From Streptococcus cristatus ATCC 51100 (GTDB lineage: Bacteria > Bacillota > Bacilli > Lactobacillales > Streptococcaceae): DNA of 64,000 nt. The notes under the pieces are model-generated. The model had not been told where the DNA came from and ran no database searches. It saw only the letters and a list, made by a program, of their open reading frames with translations. This document shows positions 17,019 to 26,512 of this stretch, in pieces. The first letter of the stretch is position 1, and the number at the start of each line of letters is the position of its first letter. Location: the NCBI RefSeq assembly GCF_011612585.1, contig NZ_CP050133.1, positions 372,001 through 436,000 on the forward strand, read 5' to 3'. The position numbers and the translations under genes were made by a program.

Positions 17019-17918
17019 ATGTTTTTAAATTTCTTCTTTTTCTTCTTTCTCTTTTTCATCATTCTTTGTGTTTTAGCGGCATTTAGCTCGCTCTATGTCG
17101 TGCGCCAGCAGTCTGTTGCTATCATTGAGCGTTTCGGCCGCTACCACAAGACCAGTACAAGTGGGATGAATGTGCGTTTGCCTTTGGGAATTGACAAAAT
17201 TGCTGCTCGTGTCCAGTTGCGTTTGCTGCAGAGCGAGATTATTGTCGAAACCAAGACTCAGGATAATGTCTTTGTGACCATGAATGTTGCGACCCAGTAT
17301 CGGGTAAATGAACACAATGTCACGGATGCTTATTATAAACTCATGCGACCAGAAGCGCAGATCAAGTCTTATATCGAAGATGCCCTGCGTTCCTCTGTTC
17401 CCAAACTGACCTTGGACGAGCTCTTTGAAAAGAAAGATGAGATTGCCCTAGAAGTTCAAAAGCAGGTTGCTGAAGAAATGTCGACTTATGGCTACATCAT
17501 TGTCAAGACCTTGATTACCAAGGTTGAGCCAGATGCAGAAGTTAAACAGTCTATGAACGAAATCAACGCGGCTCAACGCAAGCGGGTGGCAGCTCAGGAA
17601 TTGGCAGAAGCAGATAAGATTAAAATTGTAACTGCTGCAGAAGCTGAGGCTGAGAAAGACCGTCTTCATGGGGTCGGTATTGCAGAGCAGCGGAAGGCAA
17701 TCGTAGACGGCTTAGCAGATTCAATTAAGGAGCTCAAAGGCGCCAATGTTGAGTTGACAGAAGAACAGATTATGTCCATCCTCTTGACTAACCAGTATCT
17801 AGATACCTTGAATAATTTTGCAGATAAGCAAGGAAATAACACGATCTTCCTTCCAGCAAATCCTGATGGAGTGGAGAGTATTCGCACCCAGATCCTTTCA
17901 GCCCTCAAAGCTAAATAA
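17019..17918 (+). CDS. SPFH/Band 7 (stomatin/prohibitin-like) membrane protein
   Basis: 299 residues from ATG 17019, with CAAGGAG ahead. One N-terminal membrane helix (about 2-27) is followed by the SPFH domain: VVRQQSVAIIERFGRYHKTSTSGMNVRLPLGIDKI, then VQLRLLQSEIIVETKTQDNVFVTMNVATQYRV. A coiled-coil Ala/Glu-rich part follows (AQRKRVAAQELAEADKIKIVTAAEAEAEKDRL). Such proteins oligomerise into membrane microdomain scaffolds, similar to HflK/QmcA. The usual NfeD partner is not adjacent. Confidence 0.9.
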   Translation: MFLNFFFFFFLFFIILCVLAAFSSLYVVRQQSVAIIERFGRYHKTSTSGMNVRLPLGIDKIAARVQLRLLQSEIIVETKTQDNVFVTMNVATQYRVNEHNVTDAYYKLMRPEAQIKSYIEDALRSSVPKLTLDELFEKKDEIALEVQKQVAEEMSTYGYIIVKTLITKVEPDAEVKQSMNEINAAQRKRVAAQELAEADKIKIVTAAEAEAEKDRLHGVGIAEQRKAIVDGLADSIKELKGANVELTEEQIMSILLTNQYLDTLNNFADKQGNNTIFLPANPDGVESIRTQILSALKAK

Positions 17919-17967
17919 ATATAGAATATTCAGAATTATTTAATTTGTTTGTTTTGGTTTTTCTAAG

Positions 17968-17996
17968 TTGACAAACTGTATAAAAACCATTATATT
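17968..17996 (+). promoter_or_regulatory. Consensus promoter of the small HTH gene
   Basis: TTGACA (17968-17973), 17 bases, TATATT (17991-17996): one mismatch from the sigma-A ideal, so probably strongly expressed. Confidence 0.7.
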
Positions 17997-18028
17997 AGTA
18001 TTCGAAATAAGTTAGAGAGGAGTAAGAA

Positions 18029-18244
18029 ATGGCTAAATCAAATTTTGAAAAAGTAGAGTCAGTCGTTGGATGGGTTCGTGACAAAAAAATTACAGGTTAC
18101 CGTATTAGTAAAGAAACAAACGCGCGTGAAATGTCAATTATTGCTCTTGCTCAAGGACGTGCAAAAGTAAAAAATATTTCTTTTGAAACAGCTCTTGGCT
18201 TGATTGATTTCTACGATAAGAATCATGAAAAGTTTGAAGACTAA
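18029..18244 (+). CDS. Small XRE-like helix-turn-helix protein (71 aa)
   Basis: The segment ITGYRISKETNAREMSIIALAQGRAKVKNISFETALGLIDFYD has the layout of a Cro/XRE-type HTH: a short helix, then turn and recognition helix, then a Phe/Leu core helix. No other domain fits in 71 residues. It has its own near-consensus promoter, AGGAG ribosome site and terminator, which suggests a constitutively made small regulator. Targets are unknown. Confidence 0.75.
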   Translation: MAKSNFEKVESVVGWVRDKKITGYRISKETNAREMSIIALAQGRAKVKNISFETALGLIDFYDKNHEKFED

Positions 18245-18249
18245 TCTTC

Positions 18250-18280
18250 GGAAAGTGGGGAAACCCGCTTTTTTATTTTG
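18250..18280 (+). terminator. Terminator of the small HTH gene
   Basis: AAGTGGG-GAAA-CCCGCTT stem followed by T-rich DNA. Confidence 0.7.
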
Positions 18281-18286
18281 CGAATA

Positions 18287-18328
18287 AAAAAACAAGGCGG
18301 ATGTATCTTTTTCCGTCTTGTTTGTTTG
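18287..18328. terminator. Bidirectional terminator between convergent genes
   Basis: ACAAGGCGGA and TCCGTCTTGT pair, with A-runs on the left and T-runs on the right. It is likely to end the amino-acid ABC operon on the minus strand. Confidence 0.65.
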
Positions 18329-18337
18329 ATTGGTTGT

Positions 18338-19078
18338 TTATTTTAAGAAGCGATGTAGGAATTCCTTGGTTCGTTCTTCTTTAGGATTGGTAAAGAATTC
18401 TTGTGGAGTGCCTTCTTCTGCGATGACGCCCTTATCCATAAAGATAACACGGCTGGAAACATCGCGGGCAAATTCCATTTCGTGGGTCACGACAATCATG
18501 GTCAGGCCTTCTTTAGCCAATTCTTTCATAATTTTCAGGACTTCGCCGACCATTTCTGGGTCAAGAGCTGAAGTTGGCTCATCGAAAAGGATGGCATCAG
18601 GATTCATGGAAAGCGCACGTGCAATGGCAACCCGCTGCTTTTGTCCACCTGAGAGTTGTTTAGGCTTGGCTTGCCAGTAGAGCTCTCCCATGCCCACCTT
18701 TTCCAGATTTTCTTTGGCAATCTTTTCTGCCTCAGCACGCTCTCTTTTGAGTACGGTTGTCTGAGCTACGATGGTGTTTTCCAGCACATTGAGATTTTCA
18801 AAAAGATTGAAACTTTGGAACACCATACCTAATTTTTCGCGGTAGTGAGTCAGGTCGTAGTTTTCATCCAAGACATTTTTCCCGCGGTAGAGAATTTCGC
18901 CAGCAGTAGGTGTTTCTAGGAGGTTGATGGAGCGGAGAAAGGTTGATTTTCCGCTACCAGAACTTCCGATAATGGAGATAACTTCGCCCTTGCGGACAGT
19001 CAGAGAAATGTCTTTTAAGACTTGATTCTCCCCATAAGATTTTTTGAGATTTTTAATTTCTAAAATTGTTTCGGTCAT
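18338..19078 (-). CDS. Amino-acid ABC transporter ATP-binding protein (GlnQ-like)
   Basis: 246 residues. Walker A is GSSGSGKST, the signature is [15 protein letters not shown], Walker B is [14 protein letters not shown], and the His switch is [12 protein letters not shown]. It matches the polar amino-acid uptake family (GlnQ/ArtM). Its ATG overlaps the TGA of the fused receptor-permease gene, so the two make one importer. Probable substrates are glutamine, glutamate or related amino acids; which one is not determined. Confidence 0.93.
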   Translation of the reverse strand: MTETILEIKNLKKSYGENQVLKDISLTVRKGEVISIIGSSGSGKSTFLRSINLLETPTAGEILYRGKNVLDENYDLTHYREKLGMVFQSFNLFENLNVLENTIVAQTTVLKRERAEAEKIAKENLEKVGMGELYWQAKPKQLSGGQKQRVAIARALSMNPDAILFDEPTSALDPEMVGEVLKIMKELAKEGLTMIVVTHEMEFARDVSSRVIFMDKGVIAEEGTPQEFFTNPKEERTKEFLHRFLK

Positions 19079-20640
19079 TGTTTCAATTCTCCCGTCTGCA
19101 TTTGGTTGGCACCTGTTGTGTAATGATCTGTGTCAAATTTCTGCTCGATGAAACGTAGGATTCGAGTGACGGTAAAGGTCAAGACAAAGTAAATAACTGC
19201 GATAATAGTGAAGGTTTGGAAATACTGATAAGTCTGAGTTGCAATGGTATTTCCTGAGAAGTAGAGCTCCACCACGGAGATAACATTCAGGACAGATGTA
19301 TCCTTGATATTGATGACAAATTCATTCCCCGTCGCAGGTAGAATATTGCGGACCACCTGTGGCAGGACGACCTTGCGCATGGTTTGGCCGTGGGTCATTC
19401 CGAGCGCGGTAGCCGCTTCGAATTGTCCTTTATCAACGGCAAAGATACCACCACGGACAATTTCACTCATGTAAGCACCAGTATTGATAGAAACGATGAA
19501 GATGGCTGCAGCTGTCCGGTCAATCGAAATGCCAAAAGCCTGAGCCGTTCCATAGTAGATAACCATGGATTGTACAATCATAGGCGTACCACGGAAGATT
19601 TCAATATAAACATTAAGGAACCAACCGAATAGTTTTTGTAGGAAGGCTAGAGCCTTATTTTTTGAAATGGGCGCTGTCCGATAGACCCCAATCAGCAGAC
19701 CGATGAGGAGACCAGCGATCGTCCCTGTAATGGAAATGAGCAAGGTCAAACCAGCTCCGCGTAAGAATTGTGGCCAATTTTCCTTCCAAATCTTAAAAAC
19801 TTTGTTGAAGAATGTATCTTCAGCATCGTCGGTGTCAGTATCCACAGGCTGATTCTTAATCATCTGATCCATCAGCTGGACTTGGTCATCCGTTGAGAGT
19901 TTAGCGATAGCTACATTAGCTTGCTCGATTCGGCTGTCGTCTTTACGCATACCGACAGCGATGGAGGCGTCTTCTTCGCCAACCTCAAAGCTCTCTTTGA
20001 ATTGGATCATTTTGAACTTAGAATTGGCAGCTTCAGCTGTCAGAGCTTCGGGACGTTCAGAGATGTATCCGTCAATAACACCAGATTCTAGAGCTTGGCG
20101 CATTTGGGCGAAATCCCCCATAGCTGTTTCTTGTTTAGCTCCAGGCAACTGAGAAATCAGATTGTAAAGATAGACACCTTGCTGAGAGGTGATCTTAGCA
20201 TCTTTAAAGTCCTTGAGGGTCTTAGCATTAGCGTAGTTGCCGTCTTTTCGAACCAGCATAACAGGCTCACTAGTATAGTAGCTGTTAGAAAAGGCGATTT
20301 CTTTTTTCCGTTCAGCTGTTGGGCTCATACCAGCGATAATCATATCGATTTTACCAGAGGTCAAGGCTGGAATCAGTCCGTTCCAAGAGGTTTTAACAAC
20401 TAGAGGTTCCTTGCCCATTTCCTGAGCAATCTTCTTAGCAACTTGGACATCGTAGCCATTGGCATACTGATTTGTTCCTTCAATTTTAACAGCACCATTT
20501 GAATCATCATCTTGGGTCCAGTTGAAAGGGGCATAGGCCGCTTCCATCCCAATTCTAAGATAATCATCCGCCTGAGCTACGGTAAAGGTCCCCAGACAGA
20601 CGAGGAGGGCTGTCAATAAGGTTAAAATGAATTTTTTCAT
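19075..20640 (-). CDS. Fused substrate-binding protein / permease of an amino-acid ABC importer
   Basis: 521 residues from ATG 20640; an upstream in-frame Met is ignored because the signal peptide [24 protein letters not shown] starts here. Residues about 25-255 are a SBP_bac_3 amino-acid receptor ([30 protein letters not shown]). Residues about 295-510 are a GlnP-type permease with the EAA loop [24 protein letters not shown]. The receptor-permease fusion is the known GlnP layout in lactic acid bacteria. A single covalently tethered receptor domain is seen, not two. Confidence 0.93.
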   Translation of the reverse strand: MKKFILTLLTALLVCLGTFTVAQADDYLRIGMEAAYAPFNWTQDDDSNGAVKIEGTNQYANGYDVQVAKKIAQEMGKEPLVVKTSWNGLIPALTSGKIDMIIAGMSPTAERKKEIAFSNSYYTSEPVMLVRKDGNYANAKTLKDFKDAKITSQQGVYLYNLISQLPGAKQETAMGDFAQMRQALESGVIDGYISERPEALTAEAANSKFKMIQFKESFEVGEEDASIAVGMRKDDSRIEQANVAIAKLSTDDQVQLMDQMIKNQPVDTDTDDAEDTFFNKVFKIWKENWPQFLRGAGLTLLISITGTIAGLLIGLLIGVYRTAPISKNKALAFLQKLFGWFLNVYIEIFRGTPMIVQSMVIYYGTAQAFGISIDRTAAAIFIVSINTGAYMSEIVRGGIFAVDKGQFEAATALGMTHGQTMRKVVLPQVVRNILPATGNEFVINIKDTSVLNVISVVELYFSGNTIATQTYQYFQTFTIIAVIYFVLTFTVTRILRFIEQKFDTDHYTTGANQMQTGELKQ

Positions 20641-20733
20641 ATTCTCTCCTAGTCCTTCTAAAATAGTTCTTTCTATTCTACCGAAAAATATTTGACTTTT
20701 CAATCCCGGTAAGCCCTTACTTGAGAAAAATGC

Positions 20734-20739
20734 TATAAT
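20734..20739 (+). promoter_or_regulatory. Extended -10 promoter of the DUF2207 gene
   Basis: TGC-TATAAT with no clear -35; 31 bases before the ATG. Confidence 0.45.
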
Positions 20740-20770
20740 AGGATAAAGATTTAGAAAGGGACTTTGGTTT

Positions 20771-22666
20771 ATGAAAAGGTACTTGTCAGGGATTTTTATT
20801 CTTTTTTTGAGTTTATTTTTTGCTGGAACGGTGTCAGCTTTAGACTATCAAATCCAGTCATATCAAGGAGATTTGGAGATCCACGCCGATAATACAGCCA
20901 CCTATACGGAAGAGGTGACTTATCATTTTGATGATGATTACAATGGCCAGATGGTCTCCTTAGGCTCAGCAGGAAAGATGCCAGAAGGCTTTGCTATTGA
21001 TTCAGATCCAAAAGTTTCCGTGAAAACGAATGGAGTCGTAAAATATGACTTTGAGCCACGAGTCACAGATTTGGGAGATGGCTACGAGGTTAAGATTTAC
21101 AATGCGGGTAAAGAAGGCGATACGGTCAAAGTAACAGTCACATGGAACTTGACCAATCTTCTGTTTCTTCATAAAGATATTGCAGAGCTCAAATGGACGC
21201 CGATCAGTGATTGGGAAGAAGAGCTGCAAAATGTGACGATTAAGGTTTGGGGCCTAGGAACTTGGACCTTAACGGACATGTATGTTCATACAGGTTATTT
21301 TGGCCAATCGGCTACTATAGATAGGGACCGAGGTGATTATCGGATACAGCTATCTCATTTGCCTAGCAGGAAGAAGGTTGAACTGCATGGATATTGGCAT
21401 CGCCAAGCTCTGCATCAGGCAGTAGAGGATCCAAAAGCAACCAACTATCTACAGACTTTTCAAGCAGTTGAGAAAGAGATTGTAGCCAAGAGCCAGTTTT
21501 ATCATCGCTTGGGGGAAGTTTATCTGCCTCTTTTGGGGTTGTTCTTGCTGATGCTTTCGGGAATATTTTATCTGATCTTTCGAGTTAAGATTCGTCCTAG
21601 CCAAGCTTTTCCAAAAGATGCTCGCCTCTATGAAGCTCCGCAAGATCTGGCTCCGCTCATTGTAGCGGCCAATATCTTTGCTGTGGATATGAGAGAAGTT
21701 GATCCGACCAGTGGCGGACGGGCGCATTTAAAATTTGAAAATCTAGTGCAGGCAACCTTGCTGGATTTGATGGATCGAGGCTACATCGAGCTTTTAGGAA
21801 CTGCAGACAAGCCAATCTTGAAACCAACTTCTAAAAAAGGTTTGTCAGAGTTTGAAGGTCAATTCTTACAGATGGCATTTGGCGACCGTAAACAGGCAGC
21901 TGTAGCAGACTTGTTTGAATCTTATCAGATTTCAGAAGATCTTTATAAAAATAAAAAATCAACAGATGAAGCGCGAATCCGTCAAATAGGCAATCGAATA
22001 AAAAATCGCTTTTCAACTGATTTAAACCTTTTGTCTGAACAAGTATTAAAGGAGATTCGGGAGCTAAACTTGCTGGATCACTATCGTCCTTTGAAACGAG
22101 GAGAAAAGCTTCTCTTGTGGTTGGCTCTAATGGCAAGTTTCCTTGCTTTTGGCTTGACTCTCTTGACATTTTTTGTCTATTTGATCAAGCTAGACGGTTT
22201 TATTTGGTCTTATCTTCCACTTGCAGCTGTCGCTTCAGTCTTGACCGTTCTGCTGGGCAGAGCCTTGCAGTTATATCAGCGGGATGGTGTCTTGAGCGAT
22301 GAGGGAGCCCATGATTTCTATCTCTGGAATAGCTTTGCGAATATGCTACGCTACATCGCTCGCCTATACGATACCGAGGTAGAAGGCATTGTCCTGTGGA
22401 ACCGACTTTTGGTCTATGCTACCCTATTTGGCTATGCGGATCGTGTTAGTCGGGTCATGAAGCTGCGTCAGATTTCCTTGGAAAACGCGTCTATGAATAC
22501 TTATCTACAATACAATCTTCATCCTATTTTCTACGCAAGTTCCCATAGTTTTTCAAATTATGGACACATTGCCTCGACGGCCAGTCATTTTTCTGTTTCA
22601 TCGGGAGGCGGAGCAGGGGGTGGCTTCTCTGGTGGCGGTGGAGGCGGAGGTGGCGGAGCCTTTTGA
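20771..22666 (+). CDS. DUF2207 membrane protein with a Gly-rich tail
   Basis: 631 residues. A signal peptide or first helix (1-23) is followed by an external beta-rich domain to about 240 (YQIQSYQGDLEIHADNTATYTEEVTYHF). A membrane helix (about 250-270) leads to a cytoplasmic part, then two more helices (about 450-500). The C-terminus is a Ser/Gly stretch ending GGGAGGGFSGGGGGGGGGAF, the usual mark of DUF2207 proteins. Function is unknown; the family is widespread in Firmicutes and Actinobacteria. It is monocistronic, with a hairpin after the stop. Confidence 0.88.
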   Translation: MKRYLSGIFILFLSLFFAGTVSALDYQIQSYQGDLEIHADNTATYTEEVTYHFDDDYNGQMVSLGSAGKMPEGFAIDSDPKVSVKTNGVVKYDFEPRVTDLGDGYEVKIYNAGKEGDTVKVTVTWNLTNLLFLHKDIAELKWTPISDWEEELQNVTIKVWGLGTWTLTDMYVHTGYFGQSATIDRDRGDYRIQLSHLPSRKKVELHGYWHRQALHQAVEDPKATNYLQTFQAVEKEIVAKSQFYHRLGEVYLPLLGLFLLMLSGIFYLIFRVKIRPSQAFPKDARLYEAPQDLAPLIVAANIFAVDMREVDPTSGGRAHLKFENLVQATLLDLMDRGYIELLGTADKPILKPTSKKGLSEFEGQFLQMAFGDRKQAAVADLFESYQISEDLYKNKKSTDEARIRQIGNRIKNRFSTDLNLLSEQVLKEIRELNLLDHYRPLKRGEKLLLWLALMASFLAFGLTLLTFFVYLIKLDGFIWSYLPLAAVASVLTVLLGRALQLYQRDGVLSDEGAHDFYLWNSFANMLRYIARLYDTEVEGIVLWNRLLVYATLFGYADRVSRVMKLRQISLENASMNTYLQYNLHPIFYASSHSFSNYGHIASTASHFSVSSGGGAGGGFSGGGGGGGGGAF

Positions 22667-22668
22667 TA

Positions 22669-22702
22669 AAAAGCTTGCCAAAGCCCTTGTGAAAGCTTTT
22701 CC
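22669..22702 (+). terminator. Probable terminator of the DUF2207 gene
   Basis: AAAAGCTT and AAGCTTTT pair across about 15 bases, followed by TTCCTC; only a weak T-run. Confidence 0.4.
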
Positions 22703-22754
22703 TCTCCTCCAATATGTGGTATAATAAATGTTAAAGTTGTTTTAGGAGTTATGT

Positions 22755-23597
22755 ATGTTTATTATTGAAATTTTAAAGTCCATTATTTATGGAATTGTTG
22801 AAGGAATTACAGAGTGGCTACCCATTTCGAGTACTGGCCACTTGATTCTGATTCAAGATTTTATTAAGTATAAAAATGAAAATCCAGCCTTCATGGAAAT
22901 GTTCAATGTTGTCATTCAACTGGGAGCCATCTTAGCGGTTGTGGTGATTTATTTTGATAAGCTCAACCCTTTTAAACCAGGGAAAACAGCTCGTCAAATT
23001 CAGCTGACCTGGCAGCTCTGGGCCAAGGTGGTCGTTGCTGCTTTGCCAGCTGCAATCATCGGTCTCTTCCTAGACGATTGGTTTGAAGTCCATTTTTATA
23101 ATCTGGTATCCGTCGCAATCATGCTGATAATCTACGGGGCTGCCTTTATCTATCTGGAAAAACGAGAGCAGGTGGAACCGACTGTTACAGAATTGAGTAG
23201 ACTTCCTTATCAAACAGCCCTTTATATCGGTCTTTTCCAAGTCTTGTCCCTCTTTCCAGGAACTAGCCGATCAGGTGCGACCATTGTCGGTGGTCTCTTG
23301 AATGGTGTCAGCCGACCAGTTGTGACAGAGTTTACTTTCTACTTGGGGATTCCAATCATGTTTGGTGCAAGTGGGCTGAAAATCCTGAAATTTATCATCA
23401 AGGGTAATTCTTTAGGTTTCGATCAATTATTCCTTTTATTGGTTGCTATGGGAGTGGCCTTTGGAGTCAGTCTTTATGTAATTCGCTTCCTGACAGACTA
23501 TGTCAAGAATCATGACTTTACAATCTTTGGTAAATATCGGATCGGACTCGGAGTTTTGCTGTTGGTTTACGGTCTGATTAAGGTTATTATTGGCTAA
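22755..23597 (+). CDS. uppP: Undecaprenyl-diphosphatase (BacA/UppP)
   Basis: 280 residues with about eight membrane helices. Catalytic motif 1 is [17 protein letters not shown] (Glu and Ser/His). Motif 2 is [11 protein letters not shown] (Arg). It removes a phosphate from undecaprenyl pyrophosphate so that the lipid carrier can be reused for peptidoglycan and polysaccharide building; it also gives bacitracin tolerance. TATAAT near 22720 and an AGGAG site precede the start. A terminator follows. Confidence 0.96.
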   Translation: MFIIEILKSIIYGIVEGITEWLPISSTGHLILIQDFIKYKNENPAFMEMFNVVIQLGAILAVVVIYFDKLNPFKPGKTARQIQLTWQLWAKVVVAALPAAIIGLFLDDWFEVHFYNLVSVAIMLIIYGAAFIYLEKREQVEPTVTELSRLPYQTALYIGLFQVLSLFPGTSRSGATIVGGLLNGVSRPVVTEFTFYLGIPIMFGASGLKILKFIIKGNSLGFDQLFLLLVAMGVAFGVSLYVIRFLTDYVKNHDFTIFGKYRIGLGVLLLVYGLIKVIIG

Positions 23598-23599
23598 TC

Positions 23600-23632
23600 A
23601 AGGCTTGGGAAATTTTCCCAGCCTTTTCTTAT
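23600..23632 (+). terminator. Terminator of uppP
   Basis: AAGGCTTGGGAAA and TTTCCCAGCCTT pair, followed by TTCTTATTT. Confidence 0.75.
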
Positions 23633-23648
23633 TTGACCAGTTATTTTT

Positions 23649-23677
23649 TTGAAATAAGTTTAGAATTTTAGTATAAT
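23649..23677 (+). promoter_or_regulatory. Promoter of mecA-rgpG
   Basis: TTGAAA (23649-23654), 17 bases, TATAAT (23672-23677). Confidence 0.6.
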
Positions 23678-23708
23678 AGAAAGACTATGAAAGTATGAGG
23701 TTGATGAG

Positions 23709-24452
23709 ATGGAAGTGAAACAGATTAATGATTCGACGATTAAAATCACCATCCAGTTGGAAGATTTGGAAGAACACGGAATGGAAATTGCAGATTTCCT
23801 AGTTCCCCAAGAAAAAACAGAAGAATTTTTCTATACTATTTTGGATGAGTTGGAAATGCCGGAAAGCTTTTTAGACAGTGGTATGCTAAGCTTTCGAGTG
23901 ACGCCTAAGCCAGACAAGCTGGATGTCTTTGTGACGAGATCCAAGATTGATAAGAATTTGAATTTTGAAGATTTGGGAAATCTACCGGATATGGATGAGC
24001 TCAGCCAGATGTCGCCAGATGAATTCTTAAAGACTTTGGAAAAAAATATCTTTGAAAAGAGTAAGGATGACCTTGAGGCGGTCAAATCTTTAGAAGCAGC
24101 AGAGGCTGATCAGGAGGCCTCTGTAGATTCTTCAGAAGATAGGGAAGAAAATCTAGACCGTTATGTCTACTATATTTTGTCATTTACTGATTTGCAGAGT
24201 GCAGTTTCTTTCGCCAAAACGGTTGACTATCCAATAGACCTATCAGAACTTTATAAATACGACTCTGCCTACTATCTGACTATTTTGGTAGATTTGGAAG
24301 ATCAACCTGCTCTTTATCCAGCTTGGTTACTGGCTAAAATGCGTGAATTTGCTGAGGATACAGATATTACACGTTCTGTCCTACAAGAACACGGGCGTCT
24401 GCTTTTGGTGACAGAAGCCATCCAACAGTTGCAGAAAGTTGAATGCGTATGA
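23709..24452 (+). CDS. mecA: Adaptor protein MecA
   Basis: 247 residues. The N-terminal domain, MEVKQINDSTIKITIQLEDLEEHGMEIADFL, recognises substrates. An acidic linker (about 100-150) leads to the C-terminal ClpC-binding domain YVYYILSFTDLQSAVSFAKTV. In streptococci MecA delivers the competence factor ComX to ClpCP. It overlaps the rgpG start by 10 bases; this mecA-rgpG pairing is usual in the genus. Confidence 0.95.
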   Translation: MEVKQINDSTIKITIQLEDLEEHGMEIADFLVPQEKTEEFFYTILDELEMPESFLDSGMLSFRVTPKPDKLDVFVTRSKIDKNLNFEDLGNLPDMDELSQMSPDEFLKTLEKNIFEKSKDDLEAVKSLEAAEADQEASVDSSEDREENLDRYVYYILSFTDLQSAVSFAKTVDYPIDLSELYKYDSAYYLTILVDLEDQPALYPAWLLAKMREFAEDTDITRSVLQEHGRLLLVTEAIQQLQKVECV

Positions 24453-25615
24453 TTGCTTTTCCATTGAAATTCATTTTGGTGCTACTAGCAACATTTTTTG
24501 TCGGAGTTTTGCTGACTCCCCTCGTTCGGCTCTTGGCTTTTAAAATGGATGCAGTCGACTATCCTAATGCTCGACGAATCAATAAAAAGCCCATGCCGAG
24601 TGCAGGCGGTTTGGCGGTTGTAGCGGCTTTTACCTTGGCAACTTTGGTCTTCATGCCGCAGATTGTTGGCGTCACTTTTTTTGAACAGACTTATTTTGAC
24701 TATATTTGGCCGGTTGTGTTAGGGGGCTTGATTGTTGCCCTTACGGGGCTTATCGATGATATTAAAGAATTAAGTCCTTTGATGAAGTTAGGGGGGATTG
24801 TGCTGGCTGCCTGTCTGATTTGGTGGCTGACAGATTTCCGTTTGGATGATTTTAAGATTCCTTTTGGTGGTCCCCATCTCTTTTTCCCACCTTGGCTATC
24901 TTTTATTTTGACCATTCTCTGGATTGTCTCCATTACCAATGCGGTTAATCTCATGGATGGTTTAGACGGCCTTGTTAGCGGGGTCTCCATTATTTCCTTA
25001 CTAACCATGGGCATTGTTTCCTACTTTTTCTTGCCAGGCCATAATTTATTCCTGACTTTGACAATCCTGGTCTTAGTAGCCTCTATTGCTGGCTTCTTTC
25101 CTTACAATTATCATCCAGCCATTATATATGGAGGGGATACGGGGGCTCTTTTCATCGGTTTTATGATTTCGGTCCTGTCTCTACAAGGCTTGAAAAATGC
25201 GACGGCGGTAGCGATTGTCACGCCTATGATTATCTTGGGTGTACCGATTACCGATACTTTTTTAGCAATCGTTCGTCGGACTTTGTCTGGTCAGAAATTT
25301 TACCAGCCTGACCGTCACCACCTTCATCATAGGCTCTTGTCCTTAGGGCTGACACATCGGGGAACAGTTCTGGTTATCTATGGAATTTCGATGATTTTCT
25401 CAATGATTTCTCTCCTGCTAAATGTATCGACTCGCATCGGTGGACTCCTCCTCGTGATTGGCCTTCTGCTAGGTGTCGAACTCTTGGTAGAACTAATAGG
25501 TGTTCTGGGTCCACAGAGGACGCCTCTGCTCAATATTCTGCGCTTTATCGGAAACTCTTCTTATCGAGAAGAAGTTCGAGAGAAGAGATACCAAAAGAAA
25601 CATAAACAAGAATAG
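24443..25615 (+). CDS. rgpG: Polyprenyl-phosphate GlcNAc-1-phosphate transferase (WecA/TagO/RgpG family)
   Basis: 390 residues with about ten or eleven membrane helices. Active-site loops are GLIDDIKELSP, NAVNLMDGLDGLVSG and the His-rich DRHHLHHRLLSLG. It transfers GlcNAc-1-phosphate from UDP-GlcNAc to undecaprenyl phosphate, starting the rhamnose-rich wall polysaccharide or a teichoic acid. The symbol rests on the mecA neighbour, as in other streptococci; the exact polymer is not shown here. A terminator at about 25629-25652 follows. Confidence 0.9.
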   Translation: MRMIAFPLKFILVLLATFFVGVLLTPLVRLLAFKMDAVDYPNARRINKKPMPSAGGLAVVAAFTLATLVFMPQIVGVTFFEQTYFDYIWPVVLGGLIVALTGLIDDIKELSPLMKLGGIVLAACLIWWLTDFRLDDFKIPFGGPHLFFPPWLSFILTILWIVSITNAVNLMDGLDGLVSGVSIISLLTMGIVSYFFLPGHNLFLTLTILVLVASIAGFFPYNYHPAIIYGGDTGALFIGFMISVLSLQGLKNATAVAIVTPMIILGVPITDTFLAIVRRTLSGQKFYQPDRHHLHHRLLSLGLTHRGTVLVIYGISMIFSMISLLLNVSTRIGGLLLVIGLLLGVELLVELIGVLGPQRTPLLNILRFIGNSSYREEVREKRYQKKHKQE

Positions 25616-25628
25616 TTCTAAACAAAAT

Positions 25629-25652
25629 AAAAGCCTTTTGGGCTTTTTTTTG
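25629..25652 (+). terminator. Terminator of mecA-rgpG
   Basis: AAAAGCC-TTTT-GGGCTTTT with an eight-T tail. Confidence 0.85.
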
Positions 25653-25698
25653 GTATACTAAAGTATGTAAATCAGCTAAGCAAAGAAAGGAAAAAGAA

Positions 25699-26471
25699 AT
25701 GTCTGTCTTAGAAATCAAAGATCTTCATGTTGAAATTGAAGGGAAAAAAATTCTCAAAGGGGTAAATCTTACTCTGAAAACGGGAGAAGTTGCAGCGATC
25801 ATGGGCCCAAATGGAACAGGGAAATCTACCTTGTCTGCAGCCATTATGGGCAATCCTAACTACGAAGTGACTCAAGGAGAGGTGCTTTTTGATGGGGTTA
25901 ATATCTTGGAGCTAGAAGTGGATGAACGGGCTCGCATGGGACTCTTCCTTGCGATGCAGTATCCTAGTGAAATTCCTGGTATTACCAATGCAGAGTTTCT
26001 CCGTGCGGCCATGAATGCTGGCAAGGAAGACGATGAAAAAATCTCTGTCCGCGACTTCATTACTAAACTAGATGAAAAGATGGAACTGCTCAACATGAAG
26101 GAAGAGATATGGCTGAGCGCTATCTTAATGAAGGCTTCTCAGGTGGTGAGAAAAAACGCAACGAAATCCTGCAGTTACTCATGCTAGAGCCAACCTTTGC
26201 GCTCTTAGACGAGATTGACTCAGGTCTCGATATCGATGCTCTTAAGGTCGTTTCTAAAGGGGTCAATGCTATGCGTGGAGAGGGCTTTGGTGCTATGATC
26301 ATCACCCACTACCAACGCCTGCTCAACTATATCACTCCAGACGTTGTTCATGTCATGATGGAGGGGAAAGTTGTTCTTTCTGGCGGTCCAGAATTGGCAG
26401 TTCGCTTGGAAAAAGAAGGCTATGCCAAATTGGCTGAAGAGTTGGGCTTCAACTATACTGAAGAAGTCTAG
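25699..26471 (+). pseudogene. sufC: Fe-S assembly ATPase SufC, interrupted by a frameshift
   Basis: The first frame (25699-26187) encodes Walker A GPNGTGKST (36-44) and the Q-loop region. It reads normally to MKEE at residue 136, then runs out of frame and stops. The second frame, from ATG 26109 to 26471, encodes the rest without loss: [21 protein letters not shown] (signature), Walker [13 protein letters not shown] and the His loop ITHYQRLL. The repair is simple: GAGATATGGCT at 26104-26114 carries one extra AT compared with the expected GAGATGGCT. Total length would then be about 256 aa, normal for SufC. Either the gene is broken, the two halves are made separately (GGAAGAG precedes ATG 26109), or the extra AT is a sequence error. 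First gene of sufCDSUB. Confidence 0.9.
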
Positions 26472-26512
26472 TCAAACATTCTTTTGACTTTGATAAAAGA
26501 TAGGAGAATGAC

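Noticed and set aside
22600..22666. Gly-rich end of the DUF2207 gene as a repeat or bacteriocin
   Set aside because: Poly-Gly tails are the normal ending of DUF2207 proteins.
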